A stretch of 64,000 bases of DNA from Sulfurirhabdus autotrophica (GCF_004346685.1 NZ_SMCO01000011.1:53027-117026), one strand, 5' to 3'. Shown: positions 10,794 through 20,772, numbered from the stretch's first letter. The notes: generated by a model from the sequence alone, not told the origin. Translations and numbers: made by a program.

Positions 10794-10832
10794 CCCGTCA
10801 TCCACGCTGCTAATGCAACCATAGATGACGGG
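10794..10832 (-). terminator. Rho-independent terminator after rplY
   Basis: A 9-bp perfect stem, CCCGTCATC (10794-10802) against GATGACGGG (10824-10832). On the minus strand the second arm runs directly into TTTTTTTATTTG. It lies between the rplY stop and the pth start. Confidence 0.88.
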
Positions 10833-10853
10833 CTTATACCACAGCCAATTTTT

Positions 10854-11471
10854 TTAGGCCTTTGGTTCTTCTTCCTTAGCTTCAGCTTCGCCTTCAGTTT
10901 CAAGCGCACCGCGTGGGATATGGATAGTCACGACAGCTTGCGTATCACCAGCTTTTGACAATTCAACACCCTTAGGTAATTTAAACTCACCCAGGTGAAT
11001 GGAGTGGCCAGCAGCAAGATTAGCCAGATCCACTTCAATAAACTCTGGCAGATCTTTTGGCAAGCACACAACATCCAGTTCATTCAGAATGTGGGTTACT
11101 TTTCCACCCGACAGTTTCACGCCAGGAGCAATTTCGTCATTGATAAAATGCAATGGCACTTTCATGTGAATTTTCTGACCCTTGGCTACACGCTGGAAAT
11201 CCAGATGCAGAACCAATGGTTTGAAAGGATGCATCTGGATATCACGCAATAATACTTGCTCTTTTTTTCCATCCAGAACCAACGAAAGAATAGAAGCGTG
11301 AAAAGCTTCTGCTTTCAACTGATAAAACAGCGCATTGTGATCCATTTCGATAGCAACAGCATCTGTCTCGCCACCATAAACCACACCGGGAAGCCGGCCT
11401 GTGTTACGCAGGCGGCGGCTCGCACCCTTGCCCTGCAGTTCACGCTTAACTGCGATAACTTCGATTGTCAT
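10854..11471 (-). CDS. rplY: 50S ribosomal protein L25/general stress protein Ctc
   Basis: A 205-residue long-form L25 (CTC type). The N-terminal L25 domain (residues 1-95) includes [25 protein letters not shown], which binds 5S rRNA. A C-terminal beta domain follows and the protein ends in an acidic tail ([13 protein letters not shown]). It is part of the large subunit central protuberance. It follows prs by 86 bp, the usual partner arrangement. The gap between them contains two perfect inverted repeats. Confidence 0.96.
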   Translation of the reverse strand: MTIEVIAVKRELQGKGASRRLRNTGRLPGVVYGGETDAVAIEMDHNALFYQLKAEAFHASILSLVLDGKKEQVLLRDIQMHPFKPLVLHLDFQRVAKGQKIHMKVPLHFINDEIAPGVKLSGGKVTHILNELDVVCLPKDLPEFIEVDLANLAAGHSIHLGEFKLPKGVELSKAGDTQAVVTIHIPRGALETEGEAEAKEEEPKA

Positions 11472-11490
11472 TTTACTTCTCCAAAATAAG

Positions 11491-11552
11491 CATTATCCGC
11501 GACCAGATAATGCTGTTACAAAGCGAAGATGGCCAATAAAGGCCATCTTCGC
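11491..11552. repeat. Two tandem hairpins between prs and rplY
   Basis: CATTATC (11491-11497) pairs with GATAATG (11506-11512). A stronger 12-bp perfect stem follows at 11523-11534 against 11541-11552, with a 6-nt loop. On the minus strand the strong hairpin is followed only by TTTG, so at best it is a leaky terminator or an mRNA stability element between the two genes. Confidence 0.7.
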
Positions 11553-11557
11553 AAAAC

Positions 11558-12508
11558 TCATTCTATAAATAACGAACTGACAGAGTCCTCATTACTGATA
11601 CGACGCATCGTTTCAGCCATTAATTCTGCTACGGACAATTGCCTGATGCGTTTGCAATTTCTTGCATCTTCCCGCAAAGGAATACTGTCTGTTACTACCA
11701 GTTCATCCAGTGCTGAATTTTCAATCCGTTCAACTGCTGTGCCTGACAAAACCGGATGTGTGCAATAAGCCATAACGCGTTCAGCACCATGATCTTTCAA
11801 TGCTGCAGCGGCTTCGCACAATGTGTTCGCCGTATCCACCATATCATCCATAATGACACAGGTACGACCACGAACATCACCAATGATATTCATTACTTTG
11901 GCTACGTTAGGCTTAGGGCGACGCTTGTCGATAATGGCAAGATCAGATTCCAGCCGTTTTGCCAACGCTCTTGCACGCACTACTCCGCCCACATCTGGCG
12001 AAACCACAATCAGGTTTTTATAATCGTGCTTCCACACGTCGCCCAGCAAAATCGGTGACGCGTAGACATTATCTACCGGGATGTCGAAAAATCCCTGAAT
12101 CTGGTCTGAGTGCAAATCCATGGTAAGTACGCGATCTACACCTGCGGTAGTCAACATGTTTGCGACTACTTTTGCCGTGATCCCGACACGGGCAGAACGA
12201 GGACGACGATCCTGGCGTGCATAACCGAGATAAGGAATCGCGGCTGTAATGCGGCCGGCAGAAGCACGTTTCAGGGCATCGACCATGACCATGACTTCCA
12301 TCAGGGTATCATTGGTTGGCATGCAAGTTGATTGCAACACGAAAACGTCTTTACCACGAACGTTTTCGAGGATTTCAACCATCACTTCGCCGTCGCTAAA
12401 ACGGCCAACAGTTGCACGACCCAAATGTATATTGAGATGTCGTACTACGGCTTCGGCAAGCTTGGGGTTTGCGTTGCCTGTAAAGACCATCATACTGTCG
12501 TACGCCAC
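11558..12508 (-). CDS. prs: Ribose-phosphate pyrophosphokinase (PRPP synthase)
   Basis: A 316-residue class I enzyme making PRPP from ribose-5-phosphate and ATP for nucleotide, histidine, tryptophan and NAD synthesis. It has the flexible-loop signature YARQDRRPR near residue 100, the metal-binding [11 protein letters not shown] near 130 and the PRPP loop [12 protein letters not shown] near 220. Length is typical. It starts 27 bp after a terminator that ends the tRNA-Gln transcript, in the conserved ispE-tRNA-Gln-prs-rplY order. Confidence 0.97.
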   Translation of the reverse strand: MAYDSMMVFTGNANPKLAEAVVRHLNIHLGRATVGRFSDGEVMVEILENVRGKDVFVLQSTCMPTNDTLMEVMVMVDALKRASAGRITAAIPYLGYARQDRRPRSARVGITAKVVANMLTTAGVDRVLTMDLHSDQIQGFFDIPVDNVYASPILLGDVWKHDYKNLIVVSPDVGGVVRARALAKRLESDLAIIDKRRPKPNVAKVMNIIGDVRGRTCVIMDDMVDTANTLCEAAAALKDHGAERVMAYCTHPVLSGTAVERIENSALDELVVTDSIPLREDARNCKRIRQLSVAELMAETMRRISNEDSVSSLFIE

Positions 12509-12534
12509 GCCGGTTCCCTTTTATAAAAAAACAA

Positions 12535-12559
12535 AAAGCGTGTCACACTCGCACGCTTT
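12535..12559 (-). terminator. Rho-independent terminator after tRNA-Gln
   Basis: An 8-bp stem AAAGCGTG (12535-12542) against CACGCTTT (12552-12559) with a 9-nt loop, followed on the minus strand by TTGTTTTTTTA. It separates tRNA-Gln from prs. Read-through may still feed prs, whose start is only 27 bp downstream. Confidence 0.8.
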
Positions 12560-12585
12560 GATATTGCAGCCAAGCTGCATGGGTA

Positions 12586-12660
12586 TGGCTGGGGAGGTAG
12601 GGATCGAACCTACGAATGCCGGAATCAAAATCCGGTGCCTTACCACTTGGCGACTCCCCA
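12586..12660 (-). tRNA. tRNA-Gln (TTG)
   Basis: A 75-nt cloverleaf with an encoded CCA. The acceptor stem pairs TGGGGAG with CTCCCCA, the discriminator is G, the D-arm reads GCCAAGTGGTAAGGC, the anticodon loop is ATTTTGATT giving anticodon TTG, and the T-arm contains GGTTCGATCC. The weak U1-A72 end is a tRNA-Gln identity feature. It lies 6 bp after ispE. Confidence 0.97.
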
Positions 12661-12666
12661 AGAAAC

Positions 12667-13497
12667 TTATTGAGCAAAACTCCAAAGAGGATGCCGGTCC
12701 AGACCACATGAAACAAACCCAACCATTTCCTGCGGTTTTTCCGCAAGTACTGCGCGAGCTAATTCTTCCGTTTCATAACTGGCAAACACGCAAGCTCCAG
12801 AGCCTGTCATTCTAGCATCGCCGCGCTGCTTTAGCCATGCCAGATGATTTGCTACCGCAGGATACATTTTACATACGACTGTTTCCAGATCGTTATGTTT
12901 ATACCCTGCAGAAAAGTCCGACATTTTGATCGGATTTGTGTCCCTTGTCAATTCCTCACTGGCAAAAATTTTAGCCGTTGGGACATGAGCCGGCGGAACG
13001 AGGATGACATACCATGCTGGGGGCAGTGTTACAGGCTGCAATTTTTCCCCCACTCCCTCTGCAAATGCACTTTCGCCAAAAATAAACACCGGCACATCGG
13101 CCCCTAGCTGCAATCCCAGCATTTGCAATTCTGCCCGGCTCAAACCCAGTTCCCATAATTTGTTTAACACCAGCAGGGTTGTCGCGGCATCTGAACTGCC
13201 ACCGCCCAATCCACCGCCCATTGGCAGGCGCTTATCCAGTGTGATATCCACCCCTAGCTGGCAACCTGTATGTTGCTGCAACAGCCGAGCGGCACGCACA
13301 CACAAATCTTGTTCTGGAGGAATGCCGGCCACATCGGTGGTGCGTAACACTGCACCATCATGACGGATTGCGTATTCAAGACTGTCCCCAAAATCAACAA
13401 AACGAAAGACGCTTTGCAAAAGGTGATAACCATCGGCACGCCGACCGACTACGTGCAGGAATAAATTCAGTTTAGCCGGGGCTGGGTAGGAGTGCAT
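12667..13497 (-). CDS. ispE: 4-diphosphocytidyl-2-C-methyl-D-erythritol kinase
   Basis: A 276-residue GHMP kinase of the MEP isoprenoid pathway, phosphorylating the 2-hydroxyl of CDP-ME with ATP. The N-terminus [22 protein letters not shown] is the family signature. The glycine-rich ATP loop [14 protein letters not shown] lies near residues 95-108, and [10 protein letters not shown] is the C-terminal GHMP motif. It is followed directly by tRNA-Gln and sits downstream of lolB, the usual betaproteobacterial order. Confidence 0.97.
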   Translation of the reverse strand: MHSYPAPAKLNLFLHVVGRRADGYHLLQSVFRFVDFGDSLEYAIRHDGAVLRTTDVAGIPPEQDLCVRAARLLQQHTGCQLGVDITLDKRLPMGGGLGGGSSDAATTLLVLNKLWELGLSRAELQMLGLQLGADVPVFIFGESAFAEGVGEKLQPVTLPPAWYVILVPPAHVPTAKIFASEELTRDTNPIKMSDFSAGYKHNDLETVVCKMYPAVANHLAWLKQRGDARMTGSGACVFASYETEELARAVLAEKPQEMVGFVSCGLDRHPLWSFAQ

Positions 13498-13560
13498 GAG
13501 ATACGAATAAACTTTTTAAGAAAACAAATCTGACTGGGCCGGAAACATTGGCATTGTATT

Positions 13561-14151
13561 TTAAAAACCGGATTGATTGGCATCCCAATGATCAACAATC
13601 AGTTTCATTTCCAAATTGCCGCGCTGCATCGTCAACTTTTGCGGCAACAAAGCACCGTCAGATAGCTGATAGTTCAGATAATCGATCTGCCAGCCGTCCT
13701 GAACCAAACGACTCACACGGCCTGATTGATCCAGGGTGATGGTTGCCTCTCCTGCTGCTTTACGTCCGAGCACCCAGTCACGCAAACCCTTCAGCGGCAA
13801 GCGCCACCCTAGCACTTCTTCAGTCAGCGTTTCCGCATCCTGAGCATGGTATGTTTGCTGATCAGCGGTAATTAACGTGACACCGGCACTGTTCTGGGAA
13901 ATCTGGGCAACCCCTTGACCAAGGGGCGACAAAATCAAAATTTCATCGTTTTGCACATCATGCTGCCAGCGCACATTCCCAAAAAACCCCTTCTCATCGT
14001 ATTTCACCCCTACCCTGCCATTAAGCTGAAAAGCATTAATGCGGGCGGAGGCTTCAATTGAAGATTGAATGGCCGGGGGCGACAGCGCCACTTCAGGTAC
14101 TGTCGCACAACCACCCAGCAATACTCCAACAAATACAATCCAGTTGCGCAT
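13561..14151 (-). CDS. lolB: Outer-membrane lipoprotein insertion protein LolB
   Basis: A 196-residue lipoprotein from the ATG at 14151. The signal MRNWIVFVGVLLGGC has lipobox LGGC, so the cysteine near residue 15 is lipidated. The mature protein has the LolB beta-barrel features NAFQLNGRVGVKYDEKGFFG and LPLKGLRDWVLG. It receives lipoproteins from LolA and inserts them into the outer membrane. A GTG at 14178 overlapping the previous stop (GTGA) is an alternative start that would lengthen the n-region by nine residues. It follows the TPR lipoprotein gene and precedes ispE, as in other betaproteobacteria. Confidence 0.92.
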   Translation of the reverse strand: MRNWIVFVGVLLGGCATVPEVALSPPAIQSSIEASARINAFQLNGRVGVKYDEKGFFGNVRWQHDVQNDEILILSPLGQGVAQISQNSAGVTLITADQQTYHAQDAETLTEEVLGWRLPLKGLRDWVLGRKAAGEATITLDQSGRVSRLVQDGWQIDYLNYQLSDGALLPQKLTMQRGNLEMKLIVDHWDANQSGF

Positions 14152-14174
14152 TAAATTCCGTTTTGAAGCAAGCG

Positions 14175-15899
14175 TCACTGAGCAGTGTATTTTTTTAACA
14201 CACCAATTAGCACTTCATTCTGCGGTGCATCTTTTAAGGCACTTTGCCAGATAACCAACGCCTCATCGTGCTTGTTTTGCGCCCACAATACCTCTCCAAG
14301 ATGCGCCGCAATTTCTGGGTCGGGCCGAATGGCGAAAGCACGCTTGAGCGTTTCTGCTGCCTTGTCATTTTTGCCCATGCGATGCTGCACCCAACCGAGG
14401 CTATCCATGATAAAAGGATCGTCCGGGGAGAGCTGAAGCGCTTTCTCAATCAGTTTCAATGCTTCATCAAGACGCGTAGTGTGATCAGCCAGCGTGTAAC
14501 CCAATGCGTTATAGGCATGAGCGTAGTCAGGCTTAAGCTGAATCAGTTTTCGCAAATCTTTTTCCAGCACATCCATTTTATTCAGTTTTTCGGCAATCAT
14601 TGCACGGTCATACAGTAAATCCGGATAATTTGGCAGCTTTTCCAGTCCATGATTCAATACATCAAAAGCCCCTTTATAGTCTTTGGCATCCCGGAAAATC
14701 TGGGCTTCGTATTGTATTAATTGTGCACGCTGCTGATTATTTTGCACTGGCACCTGATGCAAACGCTTGCGCGCCTGTTCCACCTTGCCTTGCTTAACCA
14801 GAATACTGGCAATCTTTATTTGCGCGGGAAGAAAATAATCGCTTTTACCCACTCTTTCATAAGATTGAATAGCTTCATCTAACTGGTTGCGTTCTTCATT
14901 CAACTGTCCTAGATAAAAATAGACGCTATCATCATCTTTATAATCCATATCAAGCACTTGCTTGAAATAAGTTTCCGCAGCATCAAAATCATTCAGCTGT
15001 AAAGATAGCAAACCAACAGCCAAGGTAACCTCGGCATTATCAGGAAACGCTTTCAACAGCTTCTGGAACTCTTCCCGGGCTGCTTCATATTTTTTGTCAT
15101 TCACCAAAAACCGGGCGTAAGCCAGACGCACTTCGCGTGCTTTGGGGTATGCTTTAAGGAAAGTCTGATATAACTCTGGTACTTCAAGCGGGGCTGTGCG
15201 CTGTAGCAACTGCCCTTGGAGCAACACCGCAAACTCCCAGTCAGGACGCAGCCTTGCGGCTTCTTTGCTTTCTGTCAGCGCCAGATCCATTTGCTCAGCA
15301 GCCCAGGCAGCCTGAGCAATCGCGTAATGTGCTTCTGAAACCTGAGGGTAGGGTTTGGCCAAATCCTTCACTAGTTCCAACACCGCTTTTTTATTGGCCT
15401 GTTTAGAAAGCAGGCTATTCAAATGCAAAAATGCAGCGCCCCTGTTACCTTCTTCACCCGCAATCAGCTGTTCAAGTAGCGGACGCGCTTCCTCGAGGTG
15501 CCCCGCATTGATCAATAGCGCAACCGTTGCCTGGCGTGGTTGATCAGCATCCGGCTCCAGCTTCATCCAGATTTTTGCCGATTGATAGGCTTGCTGCGGC
15601 AGCCTTGAAAACAGCGCCACTTCAGTAGCCCGCTTGGCCACACGAGGGTCATTGGTCTTTTGCGCCAGGTCCAGATAAGCATCGGATGCTAATTTGAGGT
15701 TCCCGCGCTGACCAGCCATCTCTGCCAGTAAAAATTCGTACAGCAACTGGGTGTTCAATTCCTGATTAGGCAAGTTAAGCGCTTTTTCCGGCGCAGCAAC
15801 TACCGGCTGCTCAACCGGAGAAGTTGCCTTGGCGGGAACTTGTGCGCAGGCAGACATGACTAACGAAAGGAAAAGTAATGAGGGAGATCTTAAATTCAT
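14175..15899 (-). CDS. TPR-repeat lipoprotein
   Basis: A 574-residue protein with a lipoprotein signal (MNLRSPSLLFLSLVMSAC, lipobox MSAC) and then almost continuous TPR/Sel1-like helical repeats, for example PDYAHAYNALGYTLAD, SPDDPFIMDSLGWVQHRMGK and PEIAAHLGEVLWAQNK toward the C-terminus. It is predicted to be a periplasm-facing lipoprotein acting as a scaffold. Homologues lie upstream of lolB in many betaproteobacteria, which suggests a link to envelope biogenesis; the partner is not known to me. It is divergently oriented from the ABC cluster at 16048. Confidence 0.85.
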   Translation of the reverse strand: MNLRSPSLLFLSLVMSACAQVPAKATSPVEQPVVAAPEKALNLPNQELNTQLLYEFLLAEMAGQRGNLKLASDAYLDLAQKTNDPRVAKRATEVALFSRLPQQAYQSAKIWMKLEPDADQPRQATVALLINAGHLEEARPLLEQLIAGEEGNRGAAFLHLNSLLSKQANKKAVLELVKDLAKPYPQVSEAHYAIAQAAWAAEQMDLALTESKEAARLRPDWEFAVLLQGQLLQRTAPLEVPELYQTFLKAYPKAREVRLAYARFLVNDKKYEAAREEFQKLLKAFPDNAEVTLAVGLLSLQLNDFDAAETYFKQVLDMDYKDDDSVYFYLGQLNEERNQLDEAIQSYERVGKSDYFLPAQIKIASILVKQGKVEQARKRLHQVPVQNNQQRAQLIQYEAQIFRDAKDYKGAFDVLNHGLEKLPNYPDLLYDRAMIAEKLNKMDVLEKDLRKLIQLKPDYAHAYNALGYTLADHTTRLDEALKLIEKALQLSPDDPFIMDSLGWVQHRMGKNDKAAETLKRAFAIRPDPEIAAHLGEVLWAQNKHDEALVIWQSALKDAPQNEVLIGVLKKYTAQ

Positions 15900-16047
15900 A
15901 TTATTTAGTACACTTCTCAGTAGTGAAAAGAAAACAGGAATACCCCGCTCATTTAGAGGAAGTTTGTTTATGTTAGTTCTTCATTGTGACATATTAGGGT
16001 ATATTTAACAGCCATAACAAGGGCCAACCACTCAGAAGCACTTTCGG

Positions 16048-17013
16048 ATGCCATCGCAAAACTCTCCACTCACCTTGCATGTCAAGGAACTTTCGCGCAA
16101 TTACGACCAGAAAATCGTCGTAAATAATGTCAGCTTTGAACTCAGGAAAGGCGAAGTTTTAGGCTTTCTTGGACCAAACGGTGCTGGCAAATCAACTACC
16201 ATGAGAATGCTGACAGGCAATCTGGCACCCAGCGACGGGAGCATCCAGATCTGCGGTATTGATCTGCTGGAAAATCCTAAAGCCGCCAAAGCAAAAATCG
16301 GGTATTTACCTGAAATCCCGCCTTTGTATAAAGAATTGACGGTGGATGAATACCTTCGCTTTGTCGGACGTTTGCACCAAATGACCAAGTCAGCGCTTCC
16401 TACTGCTATAGAACGAGCCAAACAACGCTGTGGTTTAGTCGATGTGGGTAATCGATTGATCGGCAATCTTTCCAAGGGATATCAGCAGCGCGTTGGAATT
16501 GCACAAGCAATCGTGCATAACCCGGACGTCGTCATTCTGGATGAGCCTACCGTTGGCCTCGACCCTATACAGGTACGGGAGATTCGCACGTTGATTCGCG
16601 AATTGGGAGGAGAGCACAGCGTGATTATTTCCACCCACATTCTCCCGGAAGTGGAAAGTGTTTGCGACCGGGTACAGATCATGCATCAGGGCCAACTGGT
16701 TTTCAGCGACAGCATCGAAGCGCTGAAACGCCATATGAAAGGGAACAGTTTGCTCATTGGCTTGCGTAATCCGCCTGAAATGACAACGCTCCAGAAGATC
16801 ACCGGGGTATCCAGTATCAATGCACTTCCGGACGGTCAGTTTATTATTCATTATGAAGCAGACAGCAACCCCAGTGATTTGCTCATCCAGGCTGCCAGCA
16901 GTGGCGGATGGGAATTGTATTTGCTCAACCCTGCCCATGCCAGCCTGGAAGATATTTTCGTTCAGTTAACGACAGTAGATGTCACGCCCCAATCCAGGGA
17001 TACAGCCCCATGA
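16048..17013 (+). CDS. ABC transporter ATP-binding protein (GldA/CcmA type)
   Basis: A 321-residue ATPase with Walker A LGPNGAGKSTT (about residues 41-51), signature motif LSKGYQQRVG (about 142), Walker B VVILDEPTVGLDP and the H-loop in IISTHILPEVE. The C-terminal extension of about 90 residues is typical of ABC-2 exporters of the GldA kind. It is the first gene of a four-gene cluster with an ABC-2 permease, a Gldg-like protein and a DUF4340 protein. The substrate is unknown; gliding is not implied, because the cluster is widespread in non-gliding proteobacteria. No strong ribosome binding site precedes the chosen ATG. Confidence 0.9.
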   Translation: MPSQNSPLTLHVKELSRNYDQKIVVNNVSFELRKGEVLGFLGPNGAGKSTTMRMLTGNLAPSDGSIQICGIDLLENPKAAKAKIGYLPEIPPLYKELTVDEYLRFVGRLHQMTKSALPTAIERAKQRCGLVDVGNRLIGNLSKGYQQRVGIAQAIVHNPDVVILDEPTVGLDPIQVREIRTLIRELGGEHSVIISTHILPEVESVCDRVQIMHQGQLVFSDSIEALKRHMKGNSLLIGLRNPPEMTTLQKITGVSSINALPDGQFIIHYEADSNPSDLLIQAASSGGWELYLLNPAHASLEDIFVQLTTVDVTPQSRDTAP

Positions 17014-17753
17014 TTTTTGTGATCGCCGCAAAAGATTTAAAAACCCTGTTCAGTTCGCCCCTGGCCTGGATTATTCTGGCCATTCTGAATCTGATCATTG
17101 CCTATCTGTTTTTAAGCCAGATTGATGCCTATTTGGCTTTGCAGGCTCAGTTGGCACAACTTCTCAATCCGCCCGGCGTTACTGAAATTGTCATCTCTCC
17201 CTTATTTGGCGGCGCCGCCATAGTGCTGATGATGGTTGTTCCCATTCTTTCAATGCGATTACTAAGCGAAGAAAAACGACATCAAACGCTTACTTTACTG
17301 ATCTCGGCACCGGTTTCCATGACTGAAATCGTACTGGGTAAATTTGTTGGCCTGATGGCTTTCCTGTTACTGGTGATTGGTTTTTTGGTAATCATGTCTT
17401 TTTCGTTATATATAGGTGGGACGCTTGATTCAGGTTTAATCATCAGCAATCTGACCGGCATCATATTGCTTGTTGCCAGCTTTGCCGCGCTCAGCCTGTA
17501 TATTTCCAGCCTCACGGCTCACCCGATGATTGCAGCCATTGGCGGCCTGGGTTCGTTACTTGGATTATGGATTATTAATTTATCCGCTACAGACCCTGCC
17601 AGTCTTTTACATACCTTTTCGTTGATCAAGCACTTCGAATCATTTAACCGCGGTTTACTGAATACGGCCGATATCGCTTTTTATATTATTTTCATTGTCG
17701 TCTTTCTTGTGCTGGCCATTCGGCAACTGGATAAAGACAGGTTGCGAGGTTAA
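17010..17753 (+). CDS. ABC-2 type permease
   Basis: A 247-residue integral membrane protein. The ATG at 17010 overlaps the ATPase stop (ATGA) and starts MIFVIAAKDLKTLFSSPLAW, the usual N-terminus for this family; the longer frame from 16908 lies inside the ATPase gene and is not used. About six transmembrane helices are visible, including WIILAILNLIIAYLFL, VLMMVVPILSMRLL and IIFIVVFLVLAIRQL at the end. LLSEEKRHQTLTLLISAPVS is the cytoplasmic coupling segment found in ABC-2 permeases. It pairs with the ATPase upstream. Confidence 0.9.
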   Translation: MIFVIAAKDLKTLFSSPLAWIILAILNLIIAYLFLSQIDAYLALQAQLAQLLNPPGVTEIVISPLFGGAAIVLMMVVPILSMRLLSEEKRHQTLTLLISAPVSMTEIVLGKFVGLMAFLLLVIGFLVIMSFSLYIGGTLDSGLIISNLTGIILLVASFAALSLYISSLTAHPMIAAIGGLGSLLGLWIINLSATDPASLLHTFSLIKHFESFNRGLLNTADIAFYIIFIVVFLVLAIRQLDKDRLRG

Positions 17754-17755
17754 CG

Positions 17756-19108
17756 ATGCGCCTGAATAAAAAAATGCGCCTTTCTCTATTTCTGCAAAAT
17801 GCAGCTTTCGTCCTGTTATTCCTGACTTTGGCAGGTTTACTGATTTATTTATCCCGGGATTATCAACAACAATGGGATATCACTCAAAACAGCCATAACT
17901 CACTTTCCAGCTCTAGCCAGACGCTCCTTAAGCAGATCACCGGCCCCGTTACGATCACGGCTTATGCTACAGAGAAAGACCCACAGTTAGGGGATATCCG
18001 GAAGATCATCCGCGAGTTTATCGCCCCTTATCAGCGCACAAAGCCTGATTTAACGCTAAATTTCATCGACCCTGCTGAACAACCCCAGGTGACACGCAAT
18101 GCCGGCGTGCAGGCCAATGGCGAATTGGTCGTGGAATATAAGCAACGCAGTGAGCACCTCACTAATCTCAACGAACAGGCATTAACCAATCTGCTGGTGC
18201 GCCTCGCTCGCAGAAAAGATCGCGTCGTCACTTTTCTGGAAGGTCATGGCGAACGCAAACTGGATGGTATTGCCAATCACGATTTAGGAAATTTTGGCAA
18301 CCAGCTAAAAACCAAGGGGTTCAAAATCACCAGCCTGAACCTTGCCATAGCTCAGGATGTACCCGTCAATACTCATTTACTGGTGATTGCCAGCCCTCAG
18401 GTGGATTTGCTGCCGGGAGAGACCGACAAAATACTCAATTACCTCAAAAAAGGGGGCAATTTGCTTTGGCTAATCGATCAGGAATCATTGCACGGCCTCC
18501 AGCCTCTGGCTGAAAAACTGGGGCTGGAACTGACTCCGGGCACGATTGTCGACCCTGCCGCGCAGCAATTAAAAGCACCGCCTACCTGGGCGCTGGGCAC
18601 AACCTATGCGCACCACCCTATTACCCAAAAATTCAACCTGATCACGGTTTTCCCATTTGCACGCCAGATCGGTGCCAACGAAAACAAAGGTTGGCGCGTT
18701 ACGCCCCTGATCGAAGTCGCGCAGAATGGCTGGGTAGAAATGGGCCGACTGGATAACACTATCGCGTTCGACAAAACCCATGATATTGCTGGGCCGATCA
18801 ACATTGCCAGCTCGTTTGAACGCGCTGTTGAAGACAAGCTTCAACGTATAGTCGTAGTCGGCTCGGGTGCATTTTTATCCAACACCTATCTTGGCAATGG
18901 CGGCAATCTGGACCTGGGAATCAACGCCATTAACTGGCTGGCAGGTGACGACAATTTAATCACCATACAACCTCGCGCTACGATAGATAGCAGCCTCAGC
19001 CTGAGCAAACTGTCTGCCGGCATTCTCTCTGTGGGCTTCCTGATTATCATACCGTTGGCACTATTGATCACAGGACTGTTTATCTGGTTGCGACGCCGCA
19101 AACAGTAA
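17756..19108 (+). CDS. Gldg-family ABC-associated protein
   Basis: A 450-residue protein with one transmembrane helix at each end (about residues 12-34, VLLFLTLAGLLIYL, and 420-445, IIIPLALLITGLFIWLRRRK). The large region between them is predicted to face the periplasm and matches the GldG/ABC-type uncharacterised transport domain: TGPVTITAYA near residue 61, LTNLLVRLARRKDRVVTFLEGHGE and NYLKKGGNLLWLID. It starts 2 bp after the permease stop. The likely role is an accessory subunit that binds the exported or remodelled substrate; no function has been read from sequence. Confidence 0.85.
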   Translation: MRLNKKMRLSLFLQNAAFVLLFLTLAGLLIYLSRDYQQQWDITQNSHNSLSSSSQTLLKQITGPVTITAYATEKDPQLGDIRKIIREFIAPYQRTKPDLTLNFIDPAEQPQVTRNAGVQANGELVVEYKQRSEHLTNLNEQALTNLLVRLARRKDRVVTFLEGHGERKLDGIANHDLGNFGNQLKTKGFKITSLNLAIAQDVPVNTHLLVIASPQVDLLPGETDKILNYLKKGGNLLWLIDQESLHGLQPLAEKLGLELTPGTIVDPAAQQLKAPPTWALGTTYAHHPITQKFNLITVFPFARQIGANENKGWRVTPLIEVAQNGWVEMGRLDNTIAFDKTHDIAGPINIASSFERAVEDKLQRIVVVGSGAFLSNTYLGNGGNLDLGINAINWLAGDDNLITIQPRATIDSSLSLSKLSAGILSVGFLIIIPLALLITGLFIWLRRRKQ

Positions 19109-19116
19109 AACTGCCC

Positions 19117-19938
19117 ATGAAATTCCGAAGCGCTCAAAACCTTATCCTGCTTGCACTTGTGCTGGGACTCAGCCTGTTTATTTATTTGAAACCCAAACAA
19201 AGCGGCCAAGCCCTTTTGCCAATATCAGATTTATCCAGCACTGCGATTCAACAAATAAAAATTGAGAAAAAAGGCCAGCCCACGCTTGAATTTAAAAAAC
19301 GCGGCAACACCTGGTTTGTTGCGACCCCTTTCCAAGCCCGCGGCGATAACAACAAAATTGAACAAATTCTCAGCATACTCAGTGCTCGCAGCAATCAACA
19401 GATAGTAGCTACACAACTGGACAGATTCGAACTGGATCAGCCTTTACTGACGCTCACTCTGAATCAGGAAGTGTTCAAGTTTGGAACGATCAACCCCTTG
19501 ACCCGCCAACAATATGTTCTGAGTGGAAACAAGGTTTTTTTAATTCCCACCAACTATTTTGCAACGGCATTTTCTCAACCTGCCGATTTCATCAGTAAAA
19601 AATTACTTGCAGAAGACGAAACGCCTACCTCATTCCGTTTTGCACAATTCAAACTGGATCGACAAAACGGGCAATGGATCATGACACCCCCCAATCCAAA
19701 CATGGATCAGGATCAATTTAACCGTTTTGCAGATGATTGGCGCATGGCTTCTGCACTGCATAGCCAGCCATACGATAAGAGCAAACCCATAAGTGAATAC
19801 ACACTACACTTTCAGAATGGCAAATCCGTAAAGTTTCAGGTACTGCAACAACAACACGAATTCATTTTGTTGCGCACAGATGAAAACATTCAGTTTCATT
19901 TTTCCCAAGATACAGCCAAGCGCTTGTTGACGCCCTAA
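19117..19938 (+). CDS. DUF4340 domain protein
   Basis: A 273-residue protein with one N-terminal membrane anchor (LILLALVLGLSLFIYL, about residues 9-24). Repeated beta-rich DUF4340 units follow, seen in IEKKGQPTLEFKKRGNTWFV and FKLDRQNGQWIMTPP. It is the fourth gene of the ABC/Gldg cluster, where DUF4340 proteins are habitually found, and is most likely a periplasm-facing partner of the Gldg-like protein. Function is unknown. mutM follows after 18 bp in the same direction. Confidence 0.82.
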   Translation: MKFRSAQNLILLALVLGLSLFIYLKPKQSGQALLPISDLSSTAIQQIKIEKKGQPTLEFKKRGNTWFVATPFQARGDNNKIEQILSILSARSNQQIVATQLDRFELDQPLLTLTLNQEVFKFGTINPLTRQQYVLSGNKVFLIPTNYFATAFSQPADFISKKLLAEDETPTSFRFAQFKLDRQNGQWIMTPPNPNMDQDQFNRFADDWRMASALHSQPYDKSKPISEYTLHFQNGKSVKFQVLQQQHEFILLRTDENIQFHFSQDTAKRLLTP

Positions 19939-19956
19939 AATTGCTTATTTCCTATC

Positions 19957-20772
19957 ATGCCTGAACTACCTGAAGTCGAAACCACGCGCCGCGGCCTGAA
20001 ACCCCATCTTGAAAACAGGCGCATAACCCAGGTCATTATCCGCAACGGCAAATTACGTTGGGAAATTCCAGCTGATCTGGTACACCACCTTCCCGGTCAA
20101 CGCATTCTTGATATTTCCCGCAGAGGAAAATACCTGCTGATCCATTGTGAAAAAGGGTGGCTCATTGTCCACCTTGGCATGTCCGGGAGTTTGCGAGTTT
20201 TGCCACAATCCGCGCCACCCGAAAAACACGATCATTTTGATTTGCTGCTGGATAATGGGGCCGCTATGCGCCTGCGTGACCCAAGAAGATTTGGTGCGGT
20301 ACTCTGGATAAAAGATAATCCTCTGCAACATCCGTTAATTGCCCATCTTGGCGTCGAACCCCTGACTGATGCGTTTGATGCGGAATATCTTTACCAACAG
20401 ACACGTAACCGAAGCGCGAGTATCAAACAAGTCATCATGGATAGCCATCTTGTAGTAGGGGTAGGAAACATTTACGCCAATGAAGCGTTATTTCATGCCG
20501 GCATTAATCCCAAAACAGCGGCCAATCGTATCAGCCGCGCGCGTCTGAAAAAACTCGTCGCCGCCATCAAGCAAACCCTGCAACTTGCCATCACTGCCGG
20601 TGGCAGCAGCTTGCGTGATTTTGTTGGCGCGGAAGGAAAACCCGGTTACTTCCAGCAACAATATTTTACTTATGGCCGAACTGGGGAGCCCTGTCACCAA
20701 TGCGGGGGGGCAATCCGCCAATTTCGGCAGGGACAGCGCTCTACGTTCTACTGTCCCAAATGCCAAACGTGA
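19957..20772 (+). CDS. mutM: Formamidopyrimidine-DNA glycosylase
   Basis: A 271-residue base-excision repair enzyme removing 8-oxoguanine and formamidopyrimidines. It starts [14 protein letters not shown], giving the catalytic N-terminal proline and the glutamate next to it. RRGKYLL carries the conserved lysine. The helix-two-turn-helix segment [14 protein letters not shown] is intact, and the C-terminal zinc finger uses CHQCGG and CPKC. All features required for Fpg rather than Nei are present. It lies at the end of the ABC cluster and probably shares its transcript. Confidence 0.97.
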   Translation: MPELPEVETTRRGLKPHLENRRITQVIIRNGKLRWEIPADLVHHLPGQRILDISRRGKYLLIHCEKGWLIVHLGMSGSLRVLPQSAPPEKHDHFDLLLDNGAAMRLRDPRRFGAVLWIKDNPLQHPLIAHLGVEPLTDAFDAEYLYQQTRNRSASIKQVIMDSHLVVGVGNIYANEALFHAGINPKTAANRISRARLKKLVAAIKQTLQLAITAGGSSLRDFVGAEGKPGYFQQQYFTYGRTGEPCHQCGGAIRQFRQGQRSTFYCPKCQT

